Below, piece after piece: positions 1 to 10,406 of a stretch of DNA of 64,000 nucleotides (position 1 is the stretch's first letter; each line of letters opens with the position of its first letter). Source of the DNA: Arcuatula senhousia (Eukaryota > Mollusca > Bivalvia > Mytilida > Mytilidae). A program made the position numbers and the translations under genes. The stretch is from the NCBI GenBank assembly GCA_963971305.1, contig OZ020308.1, positions 21,387,838-21,451,837 on the forward strand, given 5' to 3'. The notes under the pieces were generated by a model. It made no database searches. It was not told the DNA's origin and saw nothing but the letters and a program-made list of their open reading frames with translations.

Positions 1-240
1 TACATATTTGTTTTAAAAAACAATTTTGCTAAAGACTGTCACTTTAAAAGGTTCGATAGTTGCGCGGTGCCTGGTCGTTAAATTGGCAGAGTTCCCCGAT
101 AACATTGCTTCTTTTAAATTTTGTTGTGTCCAAAAATGTAGCATCTACGGAATTATAGTCTTTGTTATGTATATTCCATTCTACTCGATACCTATATGTT
201 TATACAGAGCAATAATTATTTAACAACAATGTCTTTCTTT

Positions 241-505
241 TTGTCTTTTGTCTTCCTTTACCGGATTTGACATACTTAATGTACGATTGACAGCGTGATG
301 GGTGTGCTATAGCAAGCAGAAAATGCTTACTCTTCCGGAGCACACGCGTTAACTCTCGTCACTACTTGTTCACGTGTTTTTTTTTATTTGTTTTATGCTG
401 TCTGTTTTTTCGTCCTGTTCTCGTTGGTGTTAACTTGTCTGGGTTCTAACCTTTCGGAAGTAAGTTTGACATTCGGTTGCCCGATTGGTACCCCTGCTTC
501 TACCA
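241..505 (+). repeat. PLE 3'-tail repeat, type A
   Basis: This is a copy of a repeat seen about nine times in the window. Its landmarks are TTTACCGGATTTGACA, GGGTGTGCTATAGCAAGCAG, CTTCCGGAGCAC and a block near TTGACATTCGG followed by a GATTGGTACC-like end. In three other copies (29.5, 37.8, 41.0 kb) the same sequence directly follows the stop codon of a reverse transcriptase C-terminus, so I read it as the 3' untranslated tail of a Penelope-like element. No coding sequence is evident here. Assignment to the PLE is inference from that repeated adjacency. Confidence 0.7.
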
Positions 506-810
506 GATTACCTCTTACATTGGCTTAGAGGACATTTTGCCGTACTCGAACTTTAATTTCAATTGTTTTTTCAACGTAACATTTGATATGTTGACTTTAA
601 CTAATTGGCCTTTATAAATTGTAAAGCATTAGTTTGCTAGTTTGTTCAAGCTTATTTATAAACCTAACAACTGTAGGATAGACTTCGAAAGTTAACACAG
701 AGGAAATAAACCATCCAGCTGAAACACTACATCTAGTCAGAAGTGATAGGGCAGTCACCAAAGGTCTAACGTCTGTAACCCCTGAAAACATCATTGTTTA
801 TTATATGACT

Positions 811-984
811 CATACCCGTAGCCAGAATTTTTGTAGGGGGGGTTCGATTTGCAAAATATTTCTTTTTTTAATAGTGCTTAACCAAATTTCAGCTAGTTTT
901 TACTTATAATTTTCATTTTTTTTTCGCCCAAGGGGGGGAGGGGGGTTCGTCCGAACCCCTCGAACCCCCCTGGCTACGGGTATG
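811..984. mobile_element. small TIR element (MITE) with 5-bp target duplication
   Basis: The ends are perfect 15-bp inverted repeats: CATACCCGTAGCCAG at 811-825 and its complement at 970-984. TGACT flanks both sides (806-810 and 985-989), which is a clean 5-bp target duplication. The interior holds G-rich runs and a second inverted pair around TTCGAACCCC. It is 174 bp and non-coding, so it must have been moved by an enzyme encoded elsewhere. The superfamily is not settled. Confidence 0.85.
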
Positions 985-1169
985 TGACTAATGCCGCTTT
1001 TAGTTGAAAAGTTTAAAACAAAGGTCTGGAAAATGAGATACTATTTGTCACATTTATGATAGTTCTGTTCATAGCCAATGTTTACCGGTCGAGTGTATAC
1101 TTATTTATTCTAATCGCCTTATTTCTAAATATTTATGTCTATATCTTAAGTCCAAATTTCAAAGATCTT

Positions 1170-1262
1170 CGTGCTGTTTTTTATCGTGTTTACCGGTTTC
1201 GTCGTTGCCCTTTCAGACTTTTGACTCTCGAATGCCCAATTGGCGCCTCTTCGCTTCTTTCC
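1170..1262 (+). repeat. PLE 3'-tail repeat, type A, fragment
   Basis: Only the distal part of the type A tail is present: a CGTCGTTGCCCTTTC block, then ACTTTTGACTCTCGAATGCC and a GCCTCTTCGCTTCT end. It matches the same portion of the copies at 8.4, 29.7 and 41.3 kb. Confidence 0.55.
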
Positions 1263-1662
1263 ATGCAGTTAATTTTGCTATATCTGTTAAAGTTTTGATC
1301 AAATTCAATTTCGAATTTCTTATTGCCGAGCGTAAAATTATTTACAGGTGATTTGTGAAACAAATAAGCAGTTAATTTACTTCAAGTACTGCAGACAAGA
1401 CCCGTGCATGTAAATTAATGGATACCGCATTAAACAAAAACCTTTTGAATTTTTGTAAAAAAAAAAATGGCTTTAAACTGCATCTCACAATCTTATAAAA
1501 TTTTTAATCTTACTTAAAAGTTGCAGAATTCCACTTGTGGTTGCGACAATAGAACAAAAACAGAATACACCAATTGATGCCTTTTTTCGACCAAAACTGA
1601 AAATAAGATCATACGAGACGCTTATCAATACCACAAATTAGTAAAATCTTTTTTTTAAACTC

Positions 1663-1851
1663 TTGCACAAGTATCGATCTCTTATTGAAAAGATTAAATG
1701 TACACGTCGTTTTCTGATAGTGAAAGGAATATCACATCCTGAATTTTATGGAAATGTTTTTATAAAGCTCTCAAGTTTAAAAAAAAATCCATTGGAAATG
1801 AAAAATTGGCTTCAAAATTTATTACGGAAAGGATTTGAATTGAATATTTAA
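1663..1851 (+). pseudogene. 3' coding end of a Penelope-like reverse transcriptase (remnant)
   Basis: A 62-residue open frame holds HKYRSLIEKIKCT followed by GISHPEFYGNVFIKL and a basic tail ending GFELNI. The H-x-Y-x-x-L-I-E-K stretch corresponds to the KFF-RYQPLVKKFKIEL region at the C-terminus of the better preserved copy at 18191-19228, and the HPEFYG motif is one I know from the C-termini of such elements in molluscs and cnidarians. Upstream frames are broken and no RT catalytic motif remains. A hammerhead ribozyme motif lies 145 bp downstream in the same orientation, as expected for a PLE end. The Met at the start is internal, not a real start. Confidence 0.6.
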
Positions 1852-1995
1852 ATCTTTGAATTTAGTGTTTTTGGCAGAAATATTGATAACTTGATACTTA
1901 CTTTAAAACTTCCGTAAGCGTTTTTACTATTGTCATTTTAAAGCATTATAGCGAGTGTGATGACACTTCTCCAAATCAGTATTATTTTTGGTAGA

Positions 1996-2039
1996 GCGCC
2001 TCTGATGAGTCTTGAGTAGACGAAACGCGCGTCAGGCGT
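1996..2039 (+). ncRNA. type I-like hammerhead ribozyme motif with minimal stem III
   Basis: All core elements are in order. Stem I strand GCGCCT (1996-2001) pairs with AGGCGT (2034-2039, one G-U). CTGATGA follows at 2002-2008. Stem II is GTCT (2009-2012) with AGAC (2018-2021) and a 5-nt loop. GAAA follows at 2022-2025, then a very short stem III (ACG/CGT) ending in GTC, with predicted self-cleavage after C2033. Hammerheads with very short stem III are known in Penelope-like elements and related retrozymes. This copy has every conserved core position, so it may still cleave, probably best as a dimer. Confidence 0.85.
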
Positions 2040-2199
2040 AGCAAAATTTATTGTCTGGAACTTTGTTGTCATTTGTATTTTGAAGTGTTGTGTCAGATTT
2101 AAAATAGATATGTTTGAATTTTTTTTTTACATCAGTCGATTGATGATTCTCAGCTAGCTGTCAGTAACAGCGAGTGTTCTATAGAGAGTTCCTTTACCG

Positions 2200-2655
2200 T
2201 CCTTTTGTTTGTTTGTTCTTGTTGTCTTTTGTCTAAGACTCTCTCTAGTTGAATTGAACTTTGGTCGATTTGATTTTAATTGTGTGTTTAGTTTTTGTGC
2301 TTTGTTTAGGAATATTGATAGGGGGAAGGTTGGGCACAAAAAACTAGTTTAACCCCACCACATTTTATATGTGCCTGTCCTAAGCCAGGAATCCTTGACA
2401 AAGCTTTCGTTTGTACTTGTCTTTTTTTGATGTTTTCTGTTCCATGTTTAAGAAAGGGGTCTATCTAAGACTGTTTCAGGACTGGATTTGAATTCTATGC
2501 ATTTGGTTTGGACCATGGGTAGATTGCATAACCGCGAGCAGCACCTATTGGCATCGTTGAAGGCTGCTGGCGGTTGTCTATTGTGGTTTTTCTTAATTGC
2601 CGCTTGATTGTGGGCTGTGTCACGTACACTTATTTCACATCTCAGTATTTTCTAT
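2200..2655 (+). repeat. interspersed repeat family C, long copy
   Basis: This copy contains GTGCTTTG, GATAGGGGGAAGG, GTTTAACCCCACCACA, CTGTCCTAAGCCAGGAATCC and then a GCGAGCAGC...GCTGCTGGC...GTGGGCTGTGTCACGTACAC block. The same order is found inverted at 15090-15470, and parts recur at 4180, 26530, 27480 and 38165. No ORF is conserved. It resembles a non-coding repeat I remember as very common in mussel transcripts; its class is unknown to me. Confidence 0.65.
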
Positions 2656-4179
2656 TAATGATATCCTCATTAAAAATGTAATAGAAAATGTTTCGATTGT
2701 TTTTAATATTCAGTGCTCAAGGACACATTCCATTGTTCTGTAATTTTCATCTGATTTAAATATTATAAAGTCAGTTTTGATAAAATATGTCCCATCTCTC
2801 TAGATATATTCAATCCTCAGAATGTGATTTGTAAGTTACAGTTACCGTAGTAGGCATGGTTAATTGGCCTTTTTGAGCATGAAACTGTGAAAAATAAATA
2901 AAAAATATGTCGTACCGATAAAATTTGATTCATACATCCTTTTATATTTTTCTGAAATTATGCTCATTAATTATAAAGTGCAGCACACAACACATGGTAC
3001 CTATAAATTTGACATGGTTAAATATTAGAAGAATATGACATTAAAAAAAGATTGGAGGAATTTTTAGGATTTTTTCTTAATAAGAGAAAGAGAGTCTTCT
3101 ATCATTATTAATAACTATAAAGGACCATGGCCATTATCCCCTGTATTTAGTTCATAGAATTTGATGGTGCGTTAAACATTTAAAAAGCTATTTATAGATA
3201 TTTAAAGTCGTCATTCATAAATCCTATTTTAAATCACAAGGTAAGTCCCAATCGAAGTCCCATTTAATTATGCTGGTTTCATTCGTTTACTTCATTGTAA
3301 ATGTAGATATTGTTATAAAAATGTTCCAAAACCTCTTTCTTTCATAAATTAGAAGAAAGTATAAAAGGAAAGAATAAAAGTAAAAACATGATTTACCGTA
3401 TAACACAATGTTACTATTTAACTAATATATTATAGTATTACAAGTATGGACTCTAATGCGTATTGCCTAGCAAGCCGCTATGGACACAAAAAGCAAAGGT
3501 CTGCTTTAGTAACATAAAAAAAGACTTTATTATTTCTAGGTCCTGCTAAGGTTTATTGTTGAATTCTATAAGTAGCCTTTGTTGTACACATACTATAAAA
3601 TCAATCTAAAATTATGCCATTTTAAGATAAACATGTTGATGAATCTAAGTCATGTAAGCGTTTATCCTAAACATTATTTGTTTTTAGATCAAGTACATTG
3701 TGCATGTAGGTTAATTATCTCCTATTTAGTTTAAAATAACTGCATCAAAGTTTGGTTATGTTAGTGGATGAAATAGGAAACTATTGCAGATAGAGAAAAG
3801 CTGTTGCTTGCTTAAACCTTCAGCTCATCGAGCTCTACAGAAGTCTACATTGGATCATATATAGATGTCACAGTCTGTTGTTTATAGGTCTTGATATATA
3901 CTTATAAATCAGCTTAATGTTTAATTTTAAAAAAGTTTCAATCTTCAAATTATTCTGAGAACAAAAGCTACCAACGGGATTCTGGGAATACCGAAGACGA
4001 AAATCAAACATTTATTTTTTGCCTAGAAATTTTTACAATTTTCGTTTTATAATATTACTATTTTCAACATTTAGTTGCATTCCAAGCATGCGAAGATGTA
4101 AAAAAAAATCGTACATTGTTATTTTGACTTTTTTCTAAGTGTGACCAAAAGGCAAACTGGACTCATCCTTTTTTTGTAT
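2656..4179. other. AT-rich stretch without recognised features
   Basis: No long ORF, clear repeat family or splice-flanked coding block is visible on either strand. The sequence is AT-rich, with scattered homopolymers. Confidence 0.5.
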
Positions 4180-4330
4180 TTTTAGTCTTGGGCCAATGCA
4201 AGACGGCGAGCAGCGACTTATGGTCATGCTGAAGACTGCTGGCTGTTTTCCATTGTGATTTTTTAAATTCCCGTTTTTTTATGTTGGTTGTGTCAGGTAC
4301 AATTATTCCACATCTATTTATCGTCTACTT
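4180..4330 (+). repeat. interspersed repeat family C, partial copy
   Basis: This copy begins with TAGTCTTGGGCCAATGCAAG and continues through GACGGCGAGCAGCGAC and GAAGACTGCTGGCTG to ATTATTCCACATCT. It corresponds to the distal half of the copy at 2200-2655 and to the inverted copies at 15.1 and 38.2 kb. Confidence 0.7.
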
Positions 4331-5799
4331 TAATGGTTATCATTTGTCAGATCAGCCTATGATTTTGAAGTATATAATATTATATGAAATAAGTTTAAAC
4401 CTAATGTAGATCTCTTTATGAAAATTTGCAATGTACATGTATGCCTTTAGATTTTTTACGTTTCAATAGCAATAAATTATATTATAACTCAAACAGGGCC
4501 AGATCCAGAATTTTTTGAAAGGGGTTGGTCCACAGAAAGTCCGCTGTGGACGAATGACGAAAAGGGGGTGGTTCCAGACAAATTTTGCAGAATACCTGCA
4601 CGTTACTTGCGAAATTTTTTGCGGAAAGGAGGAAGATTCCAACCTCGGAACCCCTCCCCCCCGCATCCGCAACTGCTCAAATATTTTTGATTGTCACCTA
4701 TTCAAAGATTGTCCCTCCTTTATGATAGAGACTAAAGCAAACTTATACAGGAACGTTGCAATCCATGTTCCGCACACAGGGGGTTGGATTCTCGTCATTT
4801 ATATTGACTTAAAAAAAAAATCGACCCCCTACTTTATAATCCAAGCCGCTGTTGTTCCGCACAGTTAAAATTATTTTCTGACATGTTTGTAAGACAAGTG
4901 TGGCGACTTTGGTCTCTGTGTGGTGAATCGACAAAATTGTCAAGCAATGATAACATTTTCGAACAACCAATAACTTGTGATTTTTCCGGATCCCGCAATA
5001 GCTATGTGAGAAATACATAAAATTATTCATCCTTATTAAAATGACCTAGATCAAGACAGACGAATGACCCAATGTGGCTATTTTGTCATTTTCTAAAAAT
5101 CAATAAAATGCTTGAATTGTGTGTGTCTGATTGACCTATATTTCTGTCTGTGATAATCACGTGGTGATAATAAACTATCTTCAATGAATTAACATTTTGC
5201 AGTCAAAAATTTATAAAGAAAGTACGCTTAAACATGTGCACAACCTGAAATCGCATTGTTGCTTTAAAACACCGCCAAATAAAAGCATGAAATACGAAGA
5301 TGCTGTGTACAACTTTTTTGCATAATTAACTTATTTTTGGTGTCCGATTAGTATTTTTGTCCTTTAAAACTTTATTCAATTAAGTAAATTTTCGCAATCC
5401 AAAATCAAATATCCATTTATACGCTAAAGTTACGCAAGATATGCTACACTGACTAAAATATAATCCGAAGCGGAACACATAATCTACTGGTCGCGGCCAT
5501 ATTGTCTTGATGGGAATCCGAAGATTGATAATCCGAATATAGCCACCGAGTGAAAAGTGAAAGTATGTACATTGCAAAGAGCTTTTGTAAATATAGAAAC
5601 GACGGAAACAAACGACCTAATTGATGTATCGCTGACAATCTTTTTATAATAGGTAGTAATAATCAATCAAAAGGTAAAATGTACTAAGTGTCATATTCGA
5701 TTTGACTGGGGGAAAAAGTGAAATAAAACGGCAAATCATAGAAAAACGAATTGACTTTTAATTTAGCATTAAAAATAGGATTATCTCTATAATTGAGAT
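4331..5799. other. non-coding stretch, with a possible degenerate repeat at 4490-4870
   Basis: The part from 4490 begins GGGCCAGATCCAGAATTTTT and has G-rich runs, a pattern I associate with dispersed repeats in marine invertebrates. Overlapping frames on both strands there look like chance openings. The rest (4870-5799) shows nothing I can name. Confidence 0.35.
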
Positions 5800-5945
5800 A
5801 CAGAAGGACAAAATCGAACACTCCGTTCAAGATTTGAACTTATACTGTCAATATATAATATTGCAAACACTATTAGTAATAGTATAACATTTAAATACCA
5901 ACGTTACGACCTAACTCACTGAGCTATCGGAGATATACTGTAGCA
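5800..5945 (-). repeat. possible tRNA-derived SINE
   Basis: Read on the minus strand, GATAGCTCAGTGAGTTAGG (about 5909-5927) closely resembles a tRNA box A, and AGTTCAAATCTTGAACGG (about 5822-5839) resembles box B. The spacing of roughly 90 bases is longer than in a normal tRNA, and an AT-rich insert that could itself fold lies between them. It is therefore not a functional tRNA gene; a tRNA-derived SINE or a decayed tRNA pseudogene fits better. Confidence 0.4.
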
Positions 5946-7290
5946 GTGAAAAAAATAAACATTTAAAGTTTTGAATTCTTTTAATTTGTGATTTTTTTGT
6001 TAAAAAGTTAATTTTTCGATAGAAGGACATCGACAACCAAAATCTTTTGAAATGCATATTATTCTAATTTAACCATTCTACTCAAAACCCCAAAGGTCAT
6101 GTTGGTTGTGCGTGTCCTTAATGGGGGATTCCCATATTAAAGAGGCGAATTTTAACCAAAAATGTGGCAAAATGCATTTTCTTTGATTTTCAGGACAAAA
6201 TATCACCGGTTTGAAGGTTTTGAATATTGTTGATTTTTATTTACTTCATCGCAATGGCCCCACTCTACACATTTTTATAACAAGGAGAGTATTTTGTGAA
6301 ACTTTTGAAATTGGCCCGTCTATGGTCAGAATTACAGGGAAAATGGCCATGGTCCTTATCTGAATTAAAATCTCGCTTGTAAAAAAGATAACAACAAAAT
6401 AAACAATCTTTGAGGATCAATATCAAATGTCCAATAGAAAAGACAAAACAAGTAATACAACCAAACGTCCTTCTTCCAATGCTCGAGCTTAAACGTTTTG
6501 TTTTTACACTATCTCATTCGAGATAAATATTGACAAATAAGTAACCTACTCAAACCATGTAAGAAGCTATATTGTTGTGCCTTTCTCATTTAGGAATTGC
6601 GGTTTTGCGACATTTTAGTTTTAAATCATGAGCTAAGTTACAATTGTAGTTCCATCTATATTCAATGAAGATTCTTCGCGTTAGATAACCTGTGGATGCC
6701 GTTTGGTTGTTTTTCTATTACCTTTATTATTTATTCATAAAGATATTTAAAGTAATCTAGTATCACTAATACACAGAGAGATCCAAGTTGATAAACTGGA
6801 GTACCCTTAACATTTTTTTTTCGAAACTGTTTGGTAGGTTACATTCCATGAAATTACACAATATTTGCTTTTTTTCTCCTACGGTTTCTGGATAAATACC
6901 TGTTAGAAAAATAAGACATAGTGAACCTGGACATCTACAGTAATCCTTGGAAGAAAAAGTTCAGGTAGATGCTTCCAGGTAATTGGTCAATCGTAAACAT
7001 CATGGTATACATCCCGTATGCACTAATAGGCCTGGAACAATAATTTGTAACGGATTAAGATAACGTAGGACTAAAGCTATCTTTAACCTTATTTAAACTG
7101 ATCATATACCATTTAAAACTATATATTCTTTAATATGTCTTATGAGTAATTATTTCTGAAATAAACTAAGATTCTTCCTCCAGACAAAGGTTGATAATTT
7201 TGATATAATTTGGTTCCTATTTGGGCATTATTAGGTATTATTGTCCTATGTACTTCATAATCATATAGTGTTTGGCTTTTTCAAAAGTTT
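5946..7290. other. stretch without genes; short PLE type B tail fragment at about 6395-6465
   Basis: The only recognisable piece is a GATCAATATCAAATGTCCAA...GACAAAACAAG segment, which matches part of the type B PLE tail at 17.8-18.1 kb. The remainder is AT-rich. The missing 3' exons of the SLC22 gene should lie on the minus strand below 7407, but I could not identify them. Confidence 0.4.
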
Positions 7291-7295
7291 AGGTA

Positions 7296-7345
7296 GAGTG
7301 CCTCTGATGAGCCTTGAATAGACAAAACTCGTGTCAGGCGTAGCA
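7296..7345 (+). ncRNA. degenerate hammerhead ribozyme motif
   Basis: CTCTGATGA is kept (core CTGATGA at 7304-7310), as is the GTGTCAGGCG end. The conserved GAAAC has become AAAAC after GAC, and stem II has a C-A mismatch (GCCT/AGAC). Loss of the invariant G before AAA should prevent cleavage. It lies 60 bp from an SLC22 exon, in the intron and on the opposite strand, and carries the same downstream CTAGAACTTTGTCG block as the other copies. Confidence 0.7.
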
Positions 7346-7406
7346 AAGCTTAATGTCTAGAACTTTGTCGTAATTTTCATTAACAAAATGTAATCATTAA
7401 ACTTAC

Positions 7407-7640
7407 CAAGTGAAAGAGAATATTATGGTGTACTTCAGAAGGCGTTTGTCTCTAAATATATCCATTAATGTTGCTTTGTTTTCTAATACTGCTTCATTGA
7501 CACTCGAATCGATATTTTCTTTAAATTCTTCGTAGCTAGGAGGATCTTTTCCGTTACATTTTGACATTGTTGTTATAACTTTATGTGCTTCTTTTAATTT
7601 ACCAATAGAAGCAAGCCAGCGAAAACTTTCAGGTAGTATA
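7407..7640 (-). CDS. SLC22-family transporter, exon encoding the central cytoplasmic loop
   Basis: The exon encodes ILPESFRWLASIGKLKEA near its start, the hallmark PES(P)RWL...G(R/K)...EA segment of the large loop between transmembrane helices 6 and 7 in SLC22 organic cation/anion transporters. It ends at FSFT, the start of helix 7. The minus-strand acceptor is TCTAAAAG before base 7640 and the donor is GTAAGT from 7406. The first base completes the codon left open by the upstream exon (8689-9116), restoring ISNILPESFRW. The length of 234 bp matches single loop exons in this family. Substrate cannot be told. The next exon downstream was not found. Confidence 0.85.
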
Positions 7641-7861
7641 CTTTTAGAAGAGGAAATTAAAAATGAAAAGTTGTCAAAAGTTGTCAAACATATAATAAAT
7701 ATACATTTTACATATCAAACCTACTATTTACGAAATATCATTCCATACAAAAGTAAAAATATCGCGTAGAAAATTAATTCAAGATTTGACAGGTCTCATC
7801 TAAACCCCCGGTCTAAACCATACTGTTCTGCATGTTTCTACGATAACACTTACGATAACAT

Positions 7862-8192
7862 ACAACCCGTCCGATTTAACTATGGACTTTCGATTGACGT
7901 GTGCAAACACAACAATGAAAATTTACTTCGTCATGAACAGGCCAATCGGTAACAAAAACCCTCACAGTAAGAAAAACCAACGTCAGCCAGACTAGTCATC
8001 ATTATCCAATCAGATTTAATGTTTGCACGACCCATTCATTCAATCAATGTATTTTTATGTCATCAAATGTAACGATTTGTGGTTTTTGTTAACGATTGGC
8101 TTTGTTCATGACGACGTAAATTTTCATTGTTGTTTTTGCACACTTCACTTTACGCTACAATCGAAAGTCCATAGTTAAATCGGACGGGTTGT
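7862..8192. mobile_element. MITE with about 115-bp inverted repeats, in an SLC22 intron
   Basis: The left end ACAACCCGTCCGATTTAACT is mirrored exactly at the right end, and the match continues with minor gaps through the CGTCATGAACA region and a GGTAACAAAAACC-like block. AACAT flanks both ends (7857-7861 and 8193-8197), consistent with a 5-bp target duplication. The element is 331 bp and non-coding. It sits between two SLC22 exons, so it is carried in the transcript's intron, where its arms could fold into a long hairpin. Confidence 0.85.
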
Positions 8193-8197
8193 AACAT

Positions 8198-8470
8198 TGT
8201 GCCAAGTCACACTGAATTGACTGTTGGCAACGCGACAGGTGTGCTATAGGAAGCAGGAACTGCTTACCCTCCGGAGCACCCAAGTTCACTCTTGTTTCGA
8301 CTGGAGTTCGAGTTGTTGATTGATATTCAGTTATTTTTGTGTTTCCATGTTTAACATGTTGTCTGTTTTTGTCCCGTTTTTTGTTGGTGTTAACTGGTTT
8401 TGTCTCTGCCCTTTCGGACTTTTGACGTTCGAATACCCCATTGGTATATCTGCTTCTGTCAAAATTGGCT
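8198..8470 (+). repeat. PLE 3'-tail repeat, type A, in an SLC22 intron
   Basis: It contains CACACTGAATTGACTGTTGG, GGTGTGCTATAGGAAGCAGG, CCTCCGGAGCAC and the TTCGGACTTTTGACGTTCGA block, ending near GGTATATCTGCTTCTGTC. The order is the same as in the copies that follow PLE C-termini at 29.5 and 41.0 kb. No RT sequence accompanies this copy. Confidence 0.75.
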
Positions 8471-8688
8471 AAAATATCTAAATGTAAAAATAATCTTCAA
8501 ATGATTCTTTGATAAGTTTGTATTGAACATTATGGATTTCAACATTTCCAAGCTATATCGATAATTGAGAGACTAGGGGTTTTTCATTGATTAACTCGTC
8601 TGCCTGCAGTGCTTGGCTCTCCTTAAAAAAACAAGGTTCAATGTTACTCAAGCCCTATTATCTTAACATATATTACTTGGGTACTCAC

Positions 8689-9116
8689 TTAGATATGGAA
8701 ATGACCATGAAAGGAAAAGCAGTCAGTGATATTACAATTTGTATATTTTTCCAGTTTGGGAGCATCCAACAAATACCAGCAAACACCATAGAAGAAGCCC
8801 CAATGGTTGGAATGGCGCATAATATCATCCTAAATTGTGGCGGGGAGAACTCGACTAGATACGGATGTGAAAGAGTGAAACTAAATCCTGACCCCATGCC
8901 TACAAAAAATCGTAATATACAAAACATTTGCCAGGAGTTAGAAAACACTGATGAGCCATTTGATAAAAACAGAAGAAAATGGCAAAGACCATAAGAATTT
9001 TTCCTTCCATATTTGTCGGAAATTAATCCTGCAATAATTGCTCCCACCAGCAGTCCTAACATTTGGACCGTCGTCATAAAGGGACCGACCCATTCTTTGG
9101 CACACACCAAGTCCCA
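8689..9116 (-). CDS. SLC22-family transporter, exon encoding helices 2 to 6
   Basis: The exon begins WDLVC, the conserved segment just before helix 2 in SLC22 proteins. It then has the MFS signature GLISDKYGRKNS, the helix 4 segment RFFVGMGSGFSF, and a helix 5-6 region ending FPFMVISIS. The acceptor is TTTTGCAG before 9116 and the donor GTGAGTAC starts at 8688, in consensus form. The exon is 428 bp and ends two bases into a codon that the exon at 7407-7640 completes, which strongly supports a real gene. The N-terminal exon (helix 1 and the glycosylated extracellular loop) was not found; a LINE of about 5.6 kb lies immediately upstream in the opposite orientation. Confidence 0.9.
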
Positions 9117-9555
9117 CTGCAAAATATAAAATAAAGAACATTTAAATGATTCAGATTGCTGAGGAATTCATATTGTTGCATGGTAAAGTATAATTGTGAT
9201 TGATATTAACAATATAACAATAAGTTAAATGCTTTTTATAACTTAATTGACCGCAAATATCTTTTCTACCGAGTGTATATCCAAAACAGTGAACTTCAAT
9301 TGGACCGAACTTCCGCTTCCGGTCCATCAAGTTGTGGAAATTTTTGCTCCGATGGTGAAATTTCTAAATCGATGTAATCTTATGTCATCACTATGGATTA
9401 ATGTTTAAATTATGTGCAATACGAACCGATTGACATTCATAAACATATATTAGTGCATATTTTGTGCCGATGCTGTACAAAAACTCTGTATTTTTGTCCG
9501 AAAAGTGATGGATGAATATTTGACTTTTGCCCGCCATATTTGAAAATTTATAAAT

Positions 9556-10260
9556 GTGTTTGTGACTACGAACAATTCTATGTCTGTAAGAAAAATTGTC
9601 AAGGAAAGAAGGAAGATTTACTCAGAAATTAAAGGGGGAACACTTGAAAGAGACCTCGTCATCTACACCGACAGCAAAGGAAAAGAATTTCCTGACTTTT
9701 TTCCGGATTCAGTGAATCACAGAGGAAAATTCCACGTTATAAGTATAGGTGGGAACAATGTCTACAACGTAGAGAACAAGAAGAGGCTCTTCAGAAAAGT
9801 CAAATCCCTCAAAGATCCCATAGTCTTCATCTGGTTAGGAACCTGTGAGCTGACATTCAAAAAAGGGAAGTATAAATACCTTAAAGAATACCCCTATCAA
9901 AATATTGAATTTGTCCTCACAGAATACAGATATTTGAAGAGACAAATAGAAGTCAGAAATAGGGCGGCTTCAGTTTTCTTTATAGAGTGCCCATATTATT
10001 CACTAGTAAAAGCTAATGACCAATCAAAAAACCTAGTTTCAAAAACTACGGGCAAGAGATACCCTCAAATTGTCATTAGGTCTGCTGGTAACAAAGCTAA
10101 TGTAGACTGGGCTGCCAAAGTGGACTCCCAATTAAAAGCCCAAATTGATTATTTCAATGATCATCTTAGGCTAATAAAACAACCGGCAAGCTCGCCAAGA
10201 ATATCGCAAGACCTCATTGCCTCAAACAAATATAAAAAAGACAAAAAAAAACAGATATAG
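9556..10260 (+). CDS. SGNH-hydrolase-like protein of the LINE
   Basis: The protein has 234 residues. IYTDSKG (residues about 37-43) fits the SGNH/GDSL block I with a candidate catalytic Ser, and WLGTCELT (about 94-101) fits block III, with Cys where Asn is usual. A DYFNDHLRLI segment near residue 209 could supply the Asp/His of block V. Esterase-like domains are known in ORF1 proteins of CR1 and L2 LINEs; here the domain is on a separate ORF upstream of the zinc-finger ORF. The C-terminus is very basic (KYKKDKKKQI), suggesting nucleic-acid contact. The first Met was taken as start, and upstream sequence in frame is not convincing. Function in retrotransposition is unproven. Confidence 0.65.
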   Translation: MFVTTNNSMSVRKIVKERRKIYSEIKGGTLERDLVIYTDSKGKEFPDFFPDSVNHRGKFHVISIGGNNVYNVENKKRLFRKVKSLKDPIVFIWLGTCELTFKKGKYKYLKEYPYQNIEFVLTEYRYLKRQIEVRNRAASVFFIECPYYSLVKANDQSKNLVSKTTGKRYPQIVIRSAGNKANVDWAAKVDSQLKAQIDYFNDHLRLIKQPASSPRISQDLIASNKYKKDKKKQI

Positions 10261-10406
10261 GGTCAACTATGGTCTCCTGTTAGACGGTGTACACCCCAGT
10301 CCCATTCTGAGCAAGTTCTGGCTATACAAATTCATTAGAATGGCCTTAGAGGTACAGCAATGGTGTTAAGGTATGTATAACTGTATGTTTTAGAAAAAAA
10401 CTTATC

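Noticed and set aside
4463..5030. Overlapping frames on both strands as possible genes
   Set aside because: They overlap each other in a repeat-like G-rich segment and contain no recognisable domain or splice context.
5909..5927. Functional tRNA gene on the minus strand
   Set aside because: Box A is good, but box B is too far away and no cloverleaf with an acceptor stem can be drawn.
8587..8994. Plus-strand 135-codon frame
   Set aside because: It is antisense to a well supported SLC22 exon with consensus splice sites.
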